From positions 1-37,698 of the forward strand of contig JAVKHN010000018.1 in assembly GCA_031459935.1 (NCBI GenBank): a stretch of 37,698 nucleotides of DNA. Direction: 5' to 3'. Below the pieces are notes generated by a model. The model saw only the letters and a list, made by a program, of their open reading frames with translations. It was not told the DNA's origin and did not search any database. Source of the DNA: Sysuimicrobium calidum (GTDB lineage: Bacteria; Sysuimicrobiota; Sysuimicrobiia; Sysuimicrobiales; Sysuimicrobiaceae). Below, in pieces: positions 1 to 7,863 of this stretch. Each line of letters starts with the position of its first letter. Positions within the stretch are counted from its first letter, which is position 1. The translations under genes were made by a program, and so were the position numbers.

Positions 1-453
1 TTTCACCATACGGAGGCGATCCAACAGGTCGGTGGCGGAGACCCAGCTCGTGCGGGGGAACTCGCGCCGGAGCACCTTCCCCAGGGCCTCAGGCACGAGT
101 TCCCACAGGGCTACCCCGATCCGCCCCGGAAGGCCCCCTTCGCGGATCCGGCTCACGAGTTCCCCACACGAGGGGAACATAAGCGGGCGGACGTCCCGAA
201 TCCAGCCCGTCGCTTCCACCGCGAAACGGGCTTCCTCCCGGGAGACAAAGGCCGTGGGCTCCCCGACCGCAGGCAGGTAGACCGCGGAGAAGCTCCCCCG
301 GATCCCCGTACCGGTGAGGTAGCGCACGTTCTCCCGCCGCCAAGCCGGGCCCCACAGGAGCAACCCCTCCAGCCCTGCCTCCCCCATGGCCGCCCGAAGC
401 CGCTGAATCCGCCAGTCCCGTTCCTCCCGCGGAGGGGGGGGTTGTGTGAACAC
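1..453 (-). CDS. M24-family peptidase (Xaa-Pro peptidase/creatinase type), N-terminal part, cut by window edge
   Basis: About 151 N-terminal residues are visible and the C-terminal catalytic part lies outside the window. The reading frame gives RDWRIQRLRAAMGEAGLEG followed by an LLLWGPAWRRENVRYLTG-type stretch. This is the usual beginning of the creatinase/prolidase N-terminal domain: an amphipathic helix with R-x2-L-R-x2-M, then a strand and an 'N-V-R-Y-L-T-G' motif. The family cleaves X-Pro bonds or related C-N bonds with a two-metal pita-bread domain, which cannot be seen here, so the substrate is unknown. I chose GTG at 453 because AGAGGGAG (469-462) lies 8 nt upstream. An ATG-started ORF overlapping this stretch in another frame is a shadow. 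A perfect HutC-type operator lies 27 nt upstream of the start (481-488), so the gene is probably controlled by a GntR/HutC regulator, possibly the one encoded just upstream. Confidence 0.75.
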   Translation of the reverse strand, partial: MFTQPPPPREERDWRIQRLRAAMGEAGLEGLLLWGPAWRRENVRYLTGTGIRGSFSAVYLPAVGEPTAFVSREEARFAVEATGWIRDVRPLMFPSCGELVSRIREGGLPGRIGVALWELVPEALGKVLRREFPRTSWVSATDLLDRLRMVK

Positions 454-480
454 CTGGATGATCTCCCTCTGAACTGGTTT

Positions 481-488
481 GTCTATAC
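481..488 (-). promoter_or_regulatory. HutC-type operator (GTATAGAC on the minus strand)
   Basis: The minus strand reads TGTATAGACA, which contains a perfect match to the GTMTAKAC consensus reported for HutC-subfamily GntR regulators. It lies in the 79-nt gap between the HutC-like regulator gene and the M24 peptidase gene, 27 nt before the peptidase start. The same 9-mer TGTATAGAC occurs at two other intergenic places in the window, in the same orientation relative to the downstream gene. Confidence 0.6.
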
Positions 489-532
489 ATATCCTACGTC
501 GCCCTCTCCCCGCATTCCTCCTTGCGAGGCCC

Positions 533-1303
533 TCACCGAAAGAGGGTGACCTGGAAGTAATAGCGGTCGGCCCGGTAGTAGGTGCGGGTGATTTCGAACA
601 GCTGGCCGGTCACGAGGTAGGCGCGCCTGCGGGCGAGGAGGAGCGGGCTGCCCACGGGGACCTCCAGCACCCGGGCGTGGAAGCGCGTGGCGGGCACGGC
701 CTCCACCCGTTGCTCCGCCCGGTGGATGCGCAGCCGCAGCCGGTCCTCCAGCACCCGGTACACGGATCCGCGCTCAAGATCCCGGGGGCGTAGTCCCCGG
801 ACCATCGGGGCGGGCATATAGATTACCTGCAGGGCGAGGGGAGCCTCGTCCAGGTACCGCACCCGGCTCATGCGGAGCAAGGGGGTCCCGGGGGGGAGAT
901 GGAAGAGCTCCGCCACGGGTCCTGCCGCGGGGAGGGTACACCAGCTGAGTACCCTGGATCGGAGCCGGTCGCCCTGCCCTCGTGCTTCCAGCTCCTCCGA
1001 GAGGGTGGTGAGACGGCTGAGCTGGCGTTCGAAGGGAGGCTGGGTCACGAAGGTCCCAACGCCCTGCCGGCGGTACAACCACCCCTCGCGCACCAGCTCC
1101 ATCACGGCCTGACGGGCGGTCATGCGGCTCACGCCGAACCGCTCCGCGAGTTCCTCCTCCGGAGGGATCCGGTCTCCCGTGCGCAGCTGGCCCGACTGGA
1201 TCTGCTGGAGGAGGTGCTCCTTGATCCGCTGGTACCGGAAGGGTACCGGCTGGGCGCGGTTCACTTTGGGGGCCGGTCTCCGATCCATCGGCTCAGGGGG
1301 CAC
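533..1303 (-). CDS. GntR-family transcriptional regulator, HutC subfamily (UTRA effector domain)
   Basis: A 256-residue DNA-binding regulator. Residues about 20-85 form the winged helix-turn-helix of GntR proteins (FRYQRIKEHLLQQIQSGQL, then a GDRIPPEEELAERFGVSRMTARQAV-type stretch and the wing RRQGVGTFV). Residues about 95-245 fit the UTRA ligand-binding domain, with the typical 'LLRMSRVRYLDEAPLALQ' strand and the closing 'FEITRTYYRADRYYFQVTL'. Length is normal for the HutC/FarR group. The start is uncertain: GTG at 1303 overlaps the end of the OsmC-like reading frame by 11 nt, and an in-frame ATG at 1288 is an alternative; neither has a strong ribosome site. It is the last recognisable gene behind the dioxygenase and Liv operon, so it may sense an aromatic substrate or pathway intermediate (inference). 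A matching operator lies just downstream at 481-488. Confidence 0.88.
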   Translation of the reverse strand: MPPEPMDRRPAPKVNRAQPVPFRYQRIKEHLLQQIQSGQLRTGDRIPPEEELAERFGVSRMTARQAVMELVREGWLYRRQGVGTFVTQPPFERQLSRLTTLSEELEARGQGDRLRSRVLSWCTLPAAGPVAELFHLPPGTPLLRMSRVRYLDEAPLALQVIYMPAPMVRGLRPRDLERGSVYRVLEDRLRLRIHRAEQRVEAVPATRFHARVLEVPVGSPLLLARRRAYLVTGQLFEITRTYYRADRYYFQVTLFR

Positions 1304-1732
1304 GCCCGCTCAGCTGCACGTCCAGCTCCGTGCGGCAGAGAGTGTGGAGGAAGCAGGTCTGTTCGCCCATGGCCACGAGTTCCCGAGCGAAGTCGTCCTC
1401 CAGGAATCGCCCCTTGTGGCACAAGGAGAACCGGCTCACAGGACGTGCCGCATCAACCCGTAACTCGGAGCGGTTCGAACCGCCTCCCGGAGCTGCACCT
1501 CGGGCAGATCCGCCTCCACGGACAGCTCAGGCGCCAGCGCACCCGCCCGGAGGATCCCCTGAGTTGCAGATCCCTTCATTGTGTAGCGGGTGTCCAGCAC
1601 AAGACGCACCCCATCCGGTCGAATCTCCGCGGGCCGGGCTTGACGCAGCGCCTCCGCAAAACCGGAACCGGCACACTCAGCCGGTCGAAGTCCACCAGCC
1701 GGAAAGAAGAGCGGGAGGCCGGAGGCCTCCAA
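1293..1732 (-). pseudogene. OsmC-like protein, apparent frameshift
   Basis: Between the dioxygenase stop (1763) and the regulator, two minus-strand frames read like one protein. The first (1732-1436) runs from a possible TTG start through RLVLDTRYTMKGSATQGI and LREAVRTAPSYGLMRHVL, then hits TGA at 1438-1436. The second, shifted frame continues SRFSLCHKGRFLEDDF and ends EQTCFLHTLCRTELDVQLSG with TGA at 1295-1293. The second part resembles the C-terminal helix and Cys of OsmC/Ohr-type proteins. A single missing base near 1436-1445 would join them. I did not recognise the first OsmC cysteine, and the N-terminus is unclear, so the family call is tentative. It could be a real pseudogene, a sequencing error in an intact gene, or less likely non-coding sequence. 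A ribosome-site-like GGAGAGGGG follows directly after the dioxygenase stop. Confidence 0.4.
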
Positions 1733-1762
1733 CGGAGTAGCCCCTATGACACACCCCTCTCC

Positions 1763-2743
1763 TTACCGTCGTGCGTCCGCCGGCTCTCGCTGTACAGACG
1801 GCACGCCGTAGGTGTAGAAGGTCTCCGGCAACCGTCCTCCGAACCAGATGCTGCTCTTCTCCAGATCGCTCTCGTTGGAGACGTCCCACACCACCGTCTT
1901 CCACTCCGGGTCGAAGATCAGGTATCCGGTGTCCCCGAACAGCTCGATGCGGGTTCCTCCAGGCTCGAACACGTACAAGAAGTAGGCCTGGGTGGTCCCG
2001 TGTTTGCCGGGCCCCGCCTCGATCCTGACTCCATAGTCGCTGAAGATGTCCGCGATGTCCAGAAGGTGCTGGGGATAGCCGTACCAGTAGGCGAGGTGGT
2101 GGAACCGACCCTGCTGGCCCGTGGCATCCCGCATCACCGCGACCTCGTGTACGAGCGGGCTCACGCTCAGCCACGCGCCGACCTCCACCCCGCCTTCCCC
2201 GATCTTCTGCTCCCGCAAACGGAACCCCAGCACCTCCTGGAAGAACCGTCGCACGGGAGGAACGGAGCCTGCCAGGAGGTTCACGTGGTCGATCCGGCGC
2301 ACGGGAACGCCTCGCAGGGGCCGCCTCTGAGGCCGGTTGCGCAGGGCGGTACGCTTCTCCGGCGGCGCCTGAAAGTACTCCACCTCCCACAGGATCTCCA
2401 TGGGGTGGCCCTCCGGCGTGGTGAACCGATACGCGGGTCCGTGTCCCAGATCCCCATCCGACCAGCCGCGCCCATAGCCGCCCCGCTCCAGCCGCTCCAC
2501 GGCCGCCTGCAACGCCTCAGGGTTCGAGGCTCGCCACGCGATGTGCCCCACGCCCGCGGTGGGGGCCTCCGTGATCACCAGGGTATGGTGATAGGCGTCC
2601 TCGTATGCCCTCAGGTACACAGAGGAGCCGTGACGGGTGGTCTCCTCCATCCCCAACAGGTCGTGGAAGAACCAGTAGGTCCCCTCCGGATTGGGCGTGA
2701 GCAGCTCCACATGCAGCAGCTGCGCCACCAGGGATGGAACCAT
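1763..2743 (-). CDS. Class I extradiol ring-cleavage dioxygenase (catechol 2,3-dioxygenase type)
   Basis: A 326-residue vicinal-oxygen-chelate protein with two repeated domains (about 5-125 and 148-310). The second domain carries the Fe(II) ligands expected for catechol 2,3-dioxygenases: His153 (RRIDHVNLL), His215/216 (FHHLAYW) and Glu267 (RIELFG). Residues 246-267 fit the PROSITE extradiol signature, including the acid-base His248. The family opens a catechol ring next to one hydroxyl to give a 2-hydroxymuconic semialdehyde, in the cytoplasm. The divergent plus-strand operon encodes the downstream enzymes, which supports this role; the exact catechol is unknown. ATG at 2743 is chosen because AAGGAGGTGAGGAAG sits directly before it and because the longer ORF upstream has no family similarity. 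It starts 5 nt after the stop of the CMD-family gene, whose TGA lies inside the ribosome site, so the two are probably translationally coupled. Confidence 0.9.
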   Translation of the reverse strand: MVPSLVAQLLHVELLTPNPEGTYWFFHDLLGMEETTRHGSSVYLRAYEDAYHHTLVITEAPTAGVGHIAWRASNPEALQAAVERLERGGYGRGWSDGDLGHGPAYRFTTPEGHPMEILWEVEYFQAPPEKRTALRNRPQRRPLRGVPVRRIDHVNLLAGSVPPVRRFFQEVLGFRLREQKIGEGGVEVGAWLSVSPLVHEVAVMRDATGQQGRFHHLAYWYGYPQHLLDIADIFSDYGVRIEAGPGKHGTTQAYFLYVFEPGGTRIELFGDTGYLIFDPEWKTVVWDVSNESDLEKSSIWFGGRLPETFYTYGVPSVQREPADARR

Positions 2744-2748
2744 CTTCC

Positions 2749-3177
2749 TCACCTCCTTGCAGCTTGTTCCGTTTCCTGTGCCTCCGCCTGCGCGATCTCC
2801 ATGAGGATCTGGGATCCGTAGTTGGCCGCCGACAGACCCCGGAAGAGGAAGGCAAGGCCCACCACCGCCACAAGCTCCTCCCACGTGGCACCTGCCCGGC
2901 GCGCGGCGATGGCGTGGAGCTTCGCGGCGTCCTGCAGGTTCATGAGCAACATCCCGAACAGCATCAGCTGGGCTGTCTTTACGTCGAAGCACCTCGGGTA
3001 CATGAAGTGACGCCGCAGCGCCTCCTGCAGCCGAAGTCCCTCTGGGTCCACGCGGGAGAGGAGGTCCGTACGGGCCTGGATGCGGGGCGGAACGAAGCCC
3101 ATCAGGTCCACGTACACGGAGCGTAGCCGCTCCACCTCCTCATCGTCCATCTGTCGAGCGGGAAGTCCCTCGTGCAT
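2749..3177 (-). CDS. Carboxymuconolactone decarboxylase (CMD) family protein
   Basis: A 142-residue all-helical protein of the CMD/AhpD superfamily. The core is recognisable from RCFDVKTAQLMLFGMLL through KLHAIAARRAGATWEELV to GLAFLFRGLSAANYG. The AhpD redox pair is absent: where CxxC would be, the sequence reads MNLQDAAKLH (79-88). A peroxidase function is therefore unlikely, and a decarboxylase, lactonase or isomerase-like role in aromatic breakdown is more likely. ATG at 3177 has an excellent AAAGGAGGTAG site 6 nt upstream. It lies 25 nt behind the Liv permease and directly before the extradiol dioxygenase, so it is part of the same operon. Its exact reaction cannot be told from the sequence. 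Confidence 0.8.
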   Translation of the reverse strand: MHEGLPARQMDDEEVERLRSVYVDLMGFVPPRIQARTDLLSRVDPEGLRLQEALRRHFMYPRCFDVKTAQLMLFGMLLMNLQDAAKLHAIAARRAGATWEELVAVVGLAFLFRGLSAANYGSQILMEIAQAEAQETEQAARR

Positions 3178-3202
3178 GGAACTACCTCCTTTCCTCGAAA
3201 GT

Positions 3203-4237
3203 TCACCCTCCCGGCGCGGACTTCGAACGCCCCACACCTCCCTCGGGCTCCCTCTCCGCTTCTGGGGGGAGGCCCGCGGGGAGGGTGCGGCCGAGCCGCA
3301 GGAAGAGCTGTGCGGCGAGCGGTACGACCCCTTCCCGGAAGATCAGGAAGAGGACCATGAGGAGGATCCCGTAGGTCAGCACTGTCAACTGCCCGAAGGG
3401 TCGGACGAGCTCGTCCACCACGGTGAACACCCCTGCTCCCACCACCGGGCCCAGCACCGTCCGCATGCCGCCCAGCAGGAGGACGATGAGCACCGGGATG
3501 TCCACGTGTCCCAGGGCGAAGACGGAGGGACTGATGAATCCGTTGACGTCCGCGTACAGGGCTCCGGTGAGCCCGATGAGGGCAGAGGCCAGGGTTGCCG
3601 TCCCCACCTTGTACCTCGTCACGTCAATCCCGGAGAGCTCCGCGTTCAGCTCGTCGTCCTCGAGGGCCCGGAAGGCGAGCCCGTGGCGGGACCGGAGCAA
3701 GAGCTGGTAGATGGAGAGGGCCCCCACCAGGACCCCGAGGAGGACGTAGTACGCACGCTGTGGCGCCTCCCCCAGCCCGAACCCCAGCCCCCGTGTGGAG
3801 ATCCCCGTCTCCCCGTTCGTGTACTCCCGCAGACCCAGCAGGAGGTTTTGGAAGATGAGGGAGACCGCCACGGTGATGATGCCCACGAAGAGCACCCCCA
3901 GACCCCGGCGCACCCCCACATAGCTCAGGAATCCGCCCAGCAGCGCCGTCCCCAGGGTAGCGAGGACGGTGGCCAGCAAGGGCGAGAGCCTCATGTCCCG
4001 GACGAGGATCACGGAGGCATACGCCCCCAGACCCGCCAGGGCCCCCACACAGAGGAAGAGCTGTCGGGTGTGTCCGAACAGGAGGTTGAAGGCCACCGCG
4101 TAGATGGCCAGGATCAGCATGAGGCTCACGATGCGCAGCCCGTAAGGGCTTCCCCCGAGCAGGAAGGGCACCGCCGCCAGGGCTCCCCCTGCGGCCAGGG
4201 CTGGAGCGGCGTGGATGGCCAGCCGGCGCCCGTTCAT
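3203..4237 (-). CDS. Branched-chain amino acid-type ABC transporter permease, LivM family (system 2)
   Basis: A 344-residue inner-membrane protein with eight or more hydrophobic segments between residues about 10 and 310. The LivM cytoplasmic coupling motif is visible as RALEDDELNAELSGIDVTRYK (written over about residues 190-215), followed by a membrane segment and the conserved LLLGGMRTVLGPVVGA stretch. It should form the translocation channel with the LivH-type partner. ATG at 4237 is supported by the ATGA overlap with the LivH stop at 4234. The long ORF extending further upstream lacks similarity and runs into the partner gene. The C-terminal tail after residue 315 is rich in Pro, Gly and charged residues and is not conserved. 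Its place upstream of a dioxygenase suggests the importer carries an aromatic or related organic acid rather than leucine (inference). Confidence 0.88.
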   Translation of the reverse strand: MNGRRLAIHAAPALAAGGALAAVPFLLGGSPYGLRIVSLMLILAIYAVAFNLLFGHTRQLFLCVGALAGLGAYASVILVRDMRLSPLLATVLATLGTALLGGFLSYVGVRRGLGVLFVGIITVAVSLIFQNLLLGLREYTNGETGISTRGLGFGLGEAPQRAYYVLLGVLVGALSIYQLLLRSRHGLAFRALEDDELNAELSGIDVTRYKVGTATLASALIGLTGALYADVNGFISPSVFALGHVDIPVLIVLLLGGMRTVLGPVVGAGVFTVVDELVRPFGQLTVLTYGILLMVLFLIFREGVVPLAAQLFLRLGRTLPAGLPPEAEREPEGGVGRSKSAPGG

Positions 4238-5091
4238 GGCCAGTACGCGAGCAGCCCCTCGGGGCGGACCAACAAGGTGGAAGCCGCCACTGCCAGGAGC
4301 ACGATCCACGTGGCGTAGGTCCCCACCGCGTAGCTCAACGCCGCGTTTACCATCCCCAGCATGAGGCTCGCGAGGAAGGTCCCCGTGAGGCTGCGAACCC
4401 CACCCACCACGGCCACGATCAGGGCCAGGATGGTGAACTCGGTCCCCATCTCCGGGCCCAGGTACGAGAAGAAGCCCTGGGCGATGGCCGCTACCCCCGC
4501 CAGAAGCCCGCTGAGGACGATCGTGAGGGTCCGGACCTGGTGCACGTCCACCCCGCACAGCCAGGCTCCGACCTCGTTCTGGATGATGCACCGGATGGCC
4601 TTACCCAAAAAGGTGCCTTTCAGGAAGGCCAGGAGAACCAGAAACGCGGCCACGGCAAGGCCTGCCACGGCCAGACTCCCCGTGCGCACCACAATCCCCC
4701 CGATCCGGACGTAGGGGGAGCCCAATTGCAGGGTCAGGGCCAGGTTCGGATACCGCCAGGTGAACAGCCCGTCCAGGGCGAAGGAGAGCCCCAGGGTCAG
4801 GATGATCCCCAAGAGCAAGCGCTCCTCCCCCCGGCGGGCGTAGGCCTGACGCAGAAGGGTCTGGTCCAGCAGGAGGGCCATGAATCCCGCAAAGAGGATC
4901 CCCACCGTGCAGGCCAGGACAGCAGGCCACCGGTTCTGAAGCAGGAGGGCGGCCACCAACCCCCCGGATACCGCCACCTGTCCATGCGCCAGGTTCAACA
5001 CACCCCCAAGTCCGTACACGAAGACCACACCCACGCTCAACAGGGCCAGCTGCAACCCCTGCACGAGTCCGTCGAGCAGGATCCCCGTCAT
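4234..5091 (-). CDS. Branched-chain amino acid-type ABC transporter permease, LivH family (system 2)
   Basis: A 285-residue inner-membrane permease with about eight hydrophobic segments. The LivH hallmark near the N-terminus is clear (VYGLGGVLNLAHGQVAVSGG), as is the coupling loop QNEVGAWLCGVDVHQVRTL and the following GLLAGVAAIAQGF stretch. It pairs with the LivM-type protein encoded next to it. I use ATG at 5091, not the longer ORF, because MTGILLDGLVQGLQLALL starts exactly at the first membrane helix and because ATG overlaps the stop of the upstream LivF-type gene by 4 nt. Translational coupling at both ends implies fixed stoichiometry of the importer parts. Confidence 0.88.
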   Translation of the reverse strand: MTGILLDGLVQGLQLALLSVGVVFVYGLGGVLNLAHGQVAVSGGLVAALLLQNRWPAVLACTVGILFAGFMALLLDQTLLRQAYARRGEERLLLGIILTLGLSFALDGLFTWRYPNLALTLQLGSPYVRIGGIVVRTGSLAVAGLAVAAFLVLLAFLKGTFLGKAIRCIIQNEVGAWLCGVDVHQVRTLTIVLSGLLAGVAAIAQGFFSYLGPEMGTEFTILALIVAVVGGVRSLTGTFLASLMLGMVNAALSYAVGTYATWIVLLAVAASTLLVRPEGLLAYWP

Positions 5092-5825
5092 CCGCCTGCC
5101 ACTCCGCCTACGGATTCCATGCCGCGCGGCTCCCCTAAGTACGCCTGTCGCAGCTCCGACTTCCCCCACAGGTCGGAGGCAGCTCCCCGGAACACCACCC
5201 GCCCGTCCCGGAGGACGTAGACGCGCCTGCACAACCCCAGGGCCGCCCGCACCTGTTGCTCCGCGAGCAGGATGGTCACGCCCTCCCGCTGCAGCACCTC
5301 CAGCTGGCGGTAGAGCTCCGCCACGAGCCGGGGCGCAAGCCCCGTGGAGGGCTCGTCCAGCAGGATCAGTTTGGGTTGGCTCATGAGGGCCCGGGCGATG
5401 GCCAGCATCTGCTGTTCCCCGCCACTCAGGGTCCCCGCCCGCTGCCCGCGCCGCTCTGCCAGCCGGGGGAACAGATCGAAGACCAGCCGCAGCCTGCTCC
5501 GGAGTCCCTCGGGGGAACTGTACGCTCCCAGCTCCAGGTTCTCGAGAACCGTGAGCTGGGGGAACAGCTCCCGTTCCGCGGGCACGTACACAAGACCCCG
5601 TCGGGAGATCTCATGAGGCGGGAGTCCGTGGATGGGAGACCCGTCGAAGATCACGACCCCCCGCTGGGGACGAATCAGGCCCGCGATGGCCCGAAAGAGC
5701 GTGGACTTTCCCGCCCCGTTGGGCCCCAGCACCGCCGTGGCCTCCCGCCCAGGCACCTCCAGGTCCACCTCCCGGACCACCGCGGTGCCCTCATACCCCG
5801 CCCACAGGTTCCGGACCTCCAGCAT
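5088..5825 (-). CDS. Liv-type ABC transporter ATP-binding protein, LivF family (system 2)
   Basis: A 245-residue ATPase. Walker A is GPNGAGKS (residues about 34-41), the signature is LSGGEQQML, and Walker B is LILLDEPSTGLAP, with the switch His region replaced by LLAEQQ as is normal for LivF. The stretch VPAERELFPQLTVLENLELG is also LivF-like. It powers import together with the neighbouring LivG-type ATPase. ATG at 5825 lies 3 nt after the stop of that gene. The last residues overlap the LivH start by 4 nt. The poorly conserved tail MESVGGVAGG is not remarkable. Confidence 0.92.
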   Translation of the reverse strand: MLEVRNLWAGYEGTAVVREVDLEVPGREATAVLGPNGAGKSTLFRAIAGLIRPQRGVVIFDGSPIHGLPPHEISRRGLVYVPAERELFPQLTVLENLELGAYSSPEGLRSRLRLVFDLFPRLAERRGQRAGTLSGGEQQMLAIARALMSQPKLILLDEPSTGLAPRLVAELYRQLEVLQREGVTILLAEQQVRAALGLCRRVYVLRDGRVVFRGAASDLWGKSELRQAYLGEPRGMESVGGVAGG

Positions 5826-5828
5826 GGA

Positions 5829-6599
5829 CTATCCACCCACCCCCTCGAGCTCGTGCAGGGGGACTCCTAGATAGGCCTCCACCACCACGGGATCCCGGGC
5901 CACCTGTGCGGGCGGGCCGTCCGCGATGACGGTGCCGTGGTCCAGAACGATGACACGCTCCACCGTTCCCAGAACCGCCTCCATCACGTGCTCTACCCAG
6001 AGGATGGTGATCCCCAGTTCCTGCCGGATACGCCGGAGCAGCGCGGTGCACTGCTCGATCTCCACGGGGCTGAGCCCGCTCATCAGCTCGTCCACCAACA
6101 GCAGCCGGGGCCCTGCGGCGAGGGCCCGCGCTAGGTCCACCAGGCGACGTTCCTGGGTGTTCAGGCGTCCCAGCAGCTCCTCCCGCTTCCGCTCCAACCC
6201 CACCAGGTGCAAGGCCTCCTCTGCCCTCCTCCGGGCCTCCTGCCAGTGGACGCCTCGCCGCCCCCCGAAAAGACCTCCCACCAAGACGTTCTCCTCCACC
6301 GTGAGGCGGGGAAACAGCCGGGGGATCTGGAGTACCCGCCCCACGCCCCGGCGGGCCACCGCGTGCGCGGGCAGCCCGGAGATGCGTTCGCCTTCTAGCT
6401 CCACCACGCCCCCATCCGGTGGCAGCAGGCCGTTGATCACGCTGAGGAGGGTAGTCTTCCCGGCCCCGTTGGGGCCGATCAATCCCACGAAACCTCCCGC
6501 CTCCACCTCGAAGGTCACGTCCCGGAGGGCCACCATCCCTCCGAAACGTTTTGTGATCCCCCGACACCGGAGGAGGGGCGAGTTACTCTTCAGGGACAT
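5829..6599 (-). CDS. Liv-type ABC transporter ATP-binding protein, LivG family (system 2)
   Basis: A 256-residue ATPase with Walker A GPNGAGKTT and the LivG-like RRGVGRVLQIPRLFPRLTVEENV stretch. The signature is degenerate (LNTQERRLVDLARAL instead of LSGGQ) and Walker B reads LLLVDELMSGL, so the usual DEP is DEL. Degenerate signatures are common in LivG, but the loss of the Pro after the catalytic Glu is less usual. Composite ATP sites formed with LivF would keep one canonical signature. The gene overlaps the end of the binding-protein gene by 17 nt (6583-6599), which suggests coupled translation. It serves the importer that precedes the ring-cleavage genes. Confidence 0.9.
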   Translation of the reverse strand: MSLKSNSPLLRCRGITKRFGGMVALRDVTFEVEAGGFVGLIGPNGAGKTTLLSVINGLLPPDGGVVELEGERISGLPAHAVARRGVGRVLQIPRLFPRLTVEENVLVGGLFGGRRGVHWQEARRRAEEALHLVGLERKREELLGRLNTQERRLVDLARALAAGPRLLLVDELMSGLSPVEIEQCTALLRRIRQELGITILWVEHVMEAVLGTVERVIVLDHGTVIADGPPAQVARDPVVVEAYLGVPLHELEGVGG

Positions 6600-7779
6600 A
6601 GGGCTCCAGGCGCGGCACCCGGAACTCGAACCGCTGCTTCCAGCCGCAGCCCGGGCAGATCCCGCCCGGCGGATCCCCGCGCTCGATGGTGAACATGATG
6701 GGACGGGCCTCCCGCATCTCCCCCCACTCCGTGAAGGACAGCGGCCACCCGTATCCAGGCTGCACGAACCGCCCCTTCCGGATCACCTCCGCGATGCGGC
6801 GAGGATCCGTGGAGTTCGTCTTCCGCGCGGCATCCGCCACCATCTTCACGATGGTGTACCCCGAGAGGGCATTGTCGTCGAAGTAACGCCGGTAGGTGGC
6901 GTAGAACCGCTCTGCTAGCCGACGGAAGGTGGGGTGGGTGAAGTCCGCGCAGGTGTAGTCCACGTAGCGCCCGTAGAGGGCCTCCCCGGCCCGCTGCACG
7001 ATCCACTCCGGCGGGTTATGGGCCCCGAACATCTGCTGGCGCATGCCTAGCTCCACGGCCTGGCGCACGATCACAGGAATGCCGGGCGGGTGCCCCCCGA
7101 TGTCCAAGAACTGAGGGTTGAAGCCCTGCAGCCGCCGCAGGTAGGGAGTGAAGTCCGAGGTGACCACGGGCGCGACCTCGATCTGGATCTGCATGCCCGG
7201 GATGGAACGCACGTAGCGTTCCAGCCACTGCATGTAGGACCTCCCCCAGCCGTAGTCCGCGATGATGGCGCCTACCCGGGTATACTTGTTGAACTGCATG
7301 AGGGCCGCGGATGACTGCACGTACATGGGAGAGGCCACGAGGCACGTCCGGAAAGTGTACCGGCTGCTCTTCCGGAGGATGGTGTGCGCGCCTGCCCGGG
7401 TGAGGAAGATCGGGACCCGCAGAGTCTCTGCCTCCCGCGCGAGAGCTGCTCCGATGTCGCTGCTGATCATCCCGCCGGCCGCCGCGATTCCCTCCCGCTC
7501 CACCAGGAACCGGAAGGCGCTGATGGCCTCCGCCGGGCTGTTGCGGTCGTCCCGCTCCACGAACTCCACGGGGCGCCCCAGCACGCCCCCCGCCGCGTTC
7601 AGCTCCTCCACCGCCATGCGCATCCCATCCCGGACGTTCACGCCCCAGAAGGCAAACGGGCCGCTCAGGGGGGTCAGGGCCGCGACCTTCAAGGGCCGGA
7701 CCTGGGCCCCGCTGGGAATGGCCAGCAACGCGGCCAATCCGAGGATCACCATCACCCCAACGATCCCCACGTTCCGCAT
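6583..7779 (-). CDS. Liv-type ABC transporter substrate-binding protein (type I periplasmic fold, system 2)
   Basis: A 398-residue exported binding protein. Residues 1-25 are a signal peptide (MRNVGIVGVMVILGLAALLAIP, then SGAQ). The mature part opens VAALTPLSGPFAFWG and continues VEELNAAGGVLGRPVEFVERD, the hallmark of the Peripla_BP_6/LivJ family. It captures the substrate outside the membrane and delivers it to the LivH/M-type permeases. No lipobox Cys is seen, so it is probably secreted rather than lipid anchored. The C-terminal tail holds an unusual ICPGCGW motif (two Cys spaced CxxC) whose function is unknown. ATG at 7779 follows GGAGGTGAAGGAGA. It is the first gene of the operon, behind a possible sigma70 promoter at 7817-7845. 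The ligand cannot be read from sequence; the neighbours suggest an aromatic or organic acid. Confidence 0.9.
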   Translation of the reverse strand: MRNVGIVGVMVILGLAALLAIPSGAQVRPLKVAALTPLSGPFAFWGVNVRDGMRMAVEELNAAGGVLGRPVEFVERDDRNSPAEAISAFRFLVEREGIAAAGGMISSDIGAALAREAETLRVPIFLTRAGAHTILRKSSRYTFRTCLVASPMYVQSSAALMQFNKYTRVGAIIADYGWGRSYMQWLERYVRSIPGMQIQIEVAPVVTSDFTPYLRRLQGFNPQFLDIGGHPPGIPVIVRQAVELGMRQQMFGAHNPPEWIVQRAGEALYGRYVDYTCADFTHPTFRRLAERFYATYRRYFDDNALSGYTIVKMVADAARKTNSTDPRRIAEVIRKGRFVQPGYGWPLSFTEWGEMREARPIMFTIERGDPPGGICPGCGWKQRFEFRVPRLEPYVPEE

Positions 7780-7816
7780 TCTCCTTCACCTCCCGCGGAA
7801 TCCGCATGCAGAATGT

Positions 7817-7845
7817 ACTCTAGCACGAACGGAAAGACCCAACAA
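7817..7845 (-). promoter_or_regulatory. Possible sigma70 promoter for the system 2 / dioxygenase operon
   Basis: In the 84-nt gap before the binding-protein gene the minus strand reads TTGTTG (7845-7840), a 17-nt spacer, then TAGAGT (7822-7817). The same -10 hexamer with a 17-nt spacer occurs before the last gene of the window. The -35 box is weak, so this remains a prediction. Confidence 0.4.
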
Positions 7846-7863
7846 CGCGTCCGATCTTCGGGA

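Noticed and set aside
899..2821. 640-residue plus-strand ORF across the regulator, OsmC-like and dioxygenase genes
   Set aside because: It is antisense to recognisable genes, has low-complexity Arg/Pro/Gly composition and no motif. Long antisense ORFs are common in GC-rich DNA.
2744..2992. N-terminal extension of the extradiol dioxygenase to a 409-residue protein
   Set aside because: The extension is an out-of-frame reading of the CMD-family gene. A strong ribosome site marks ATG 2743.
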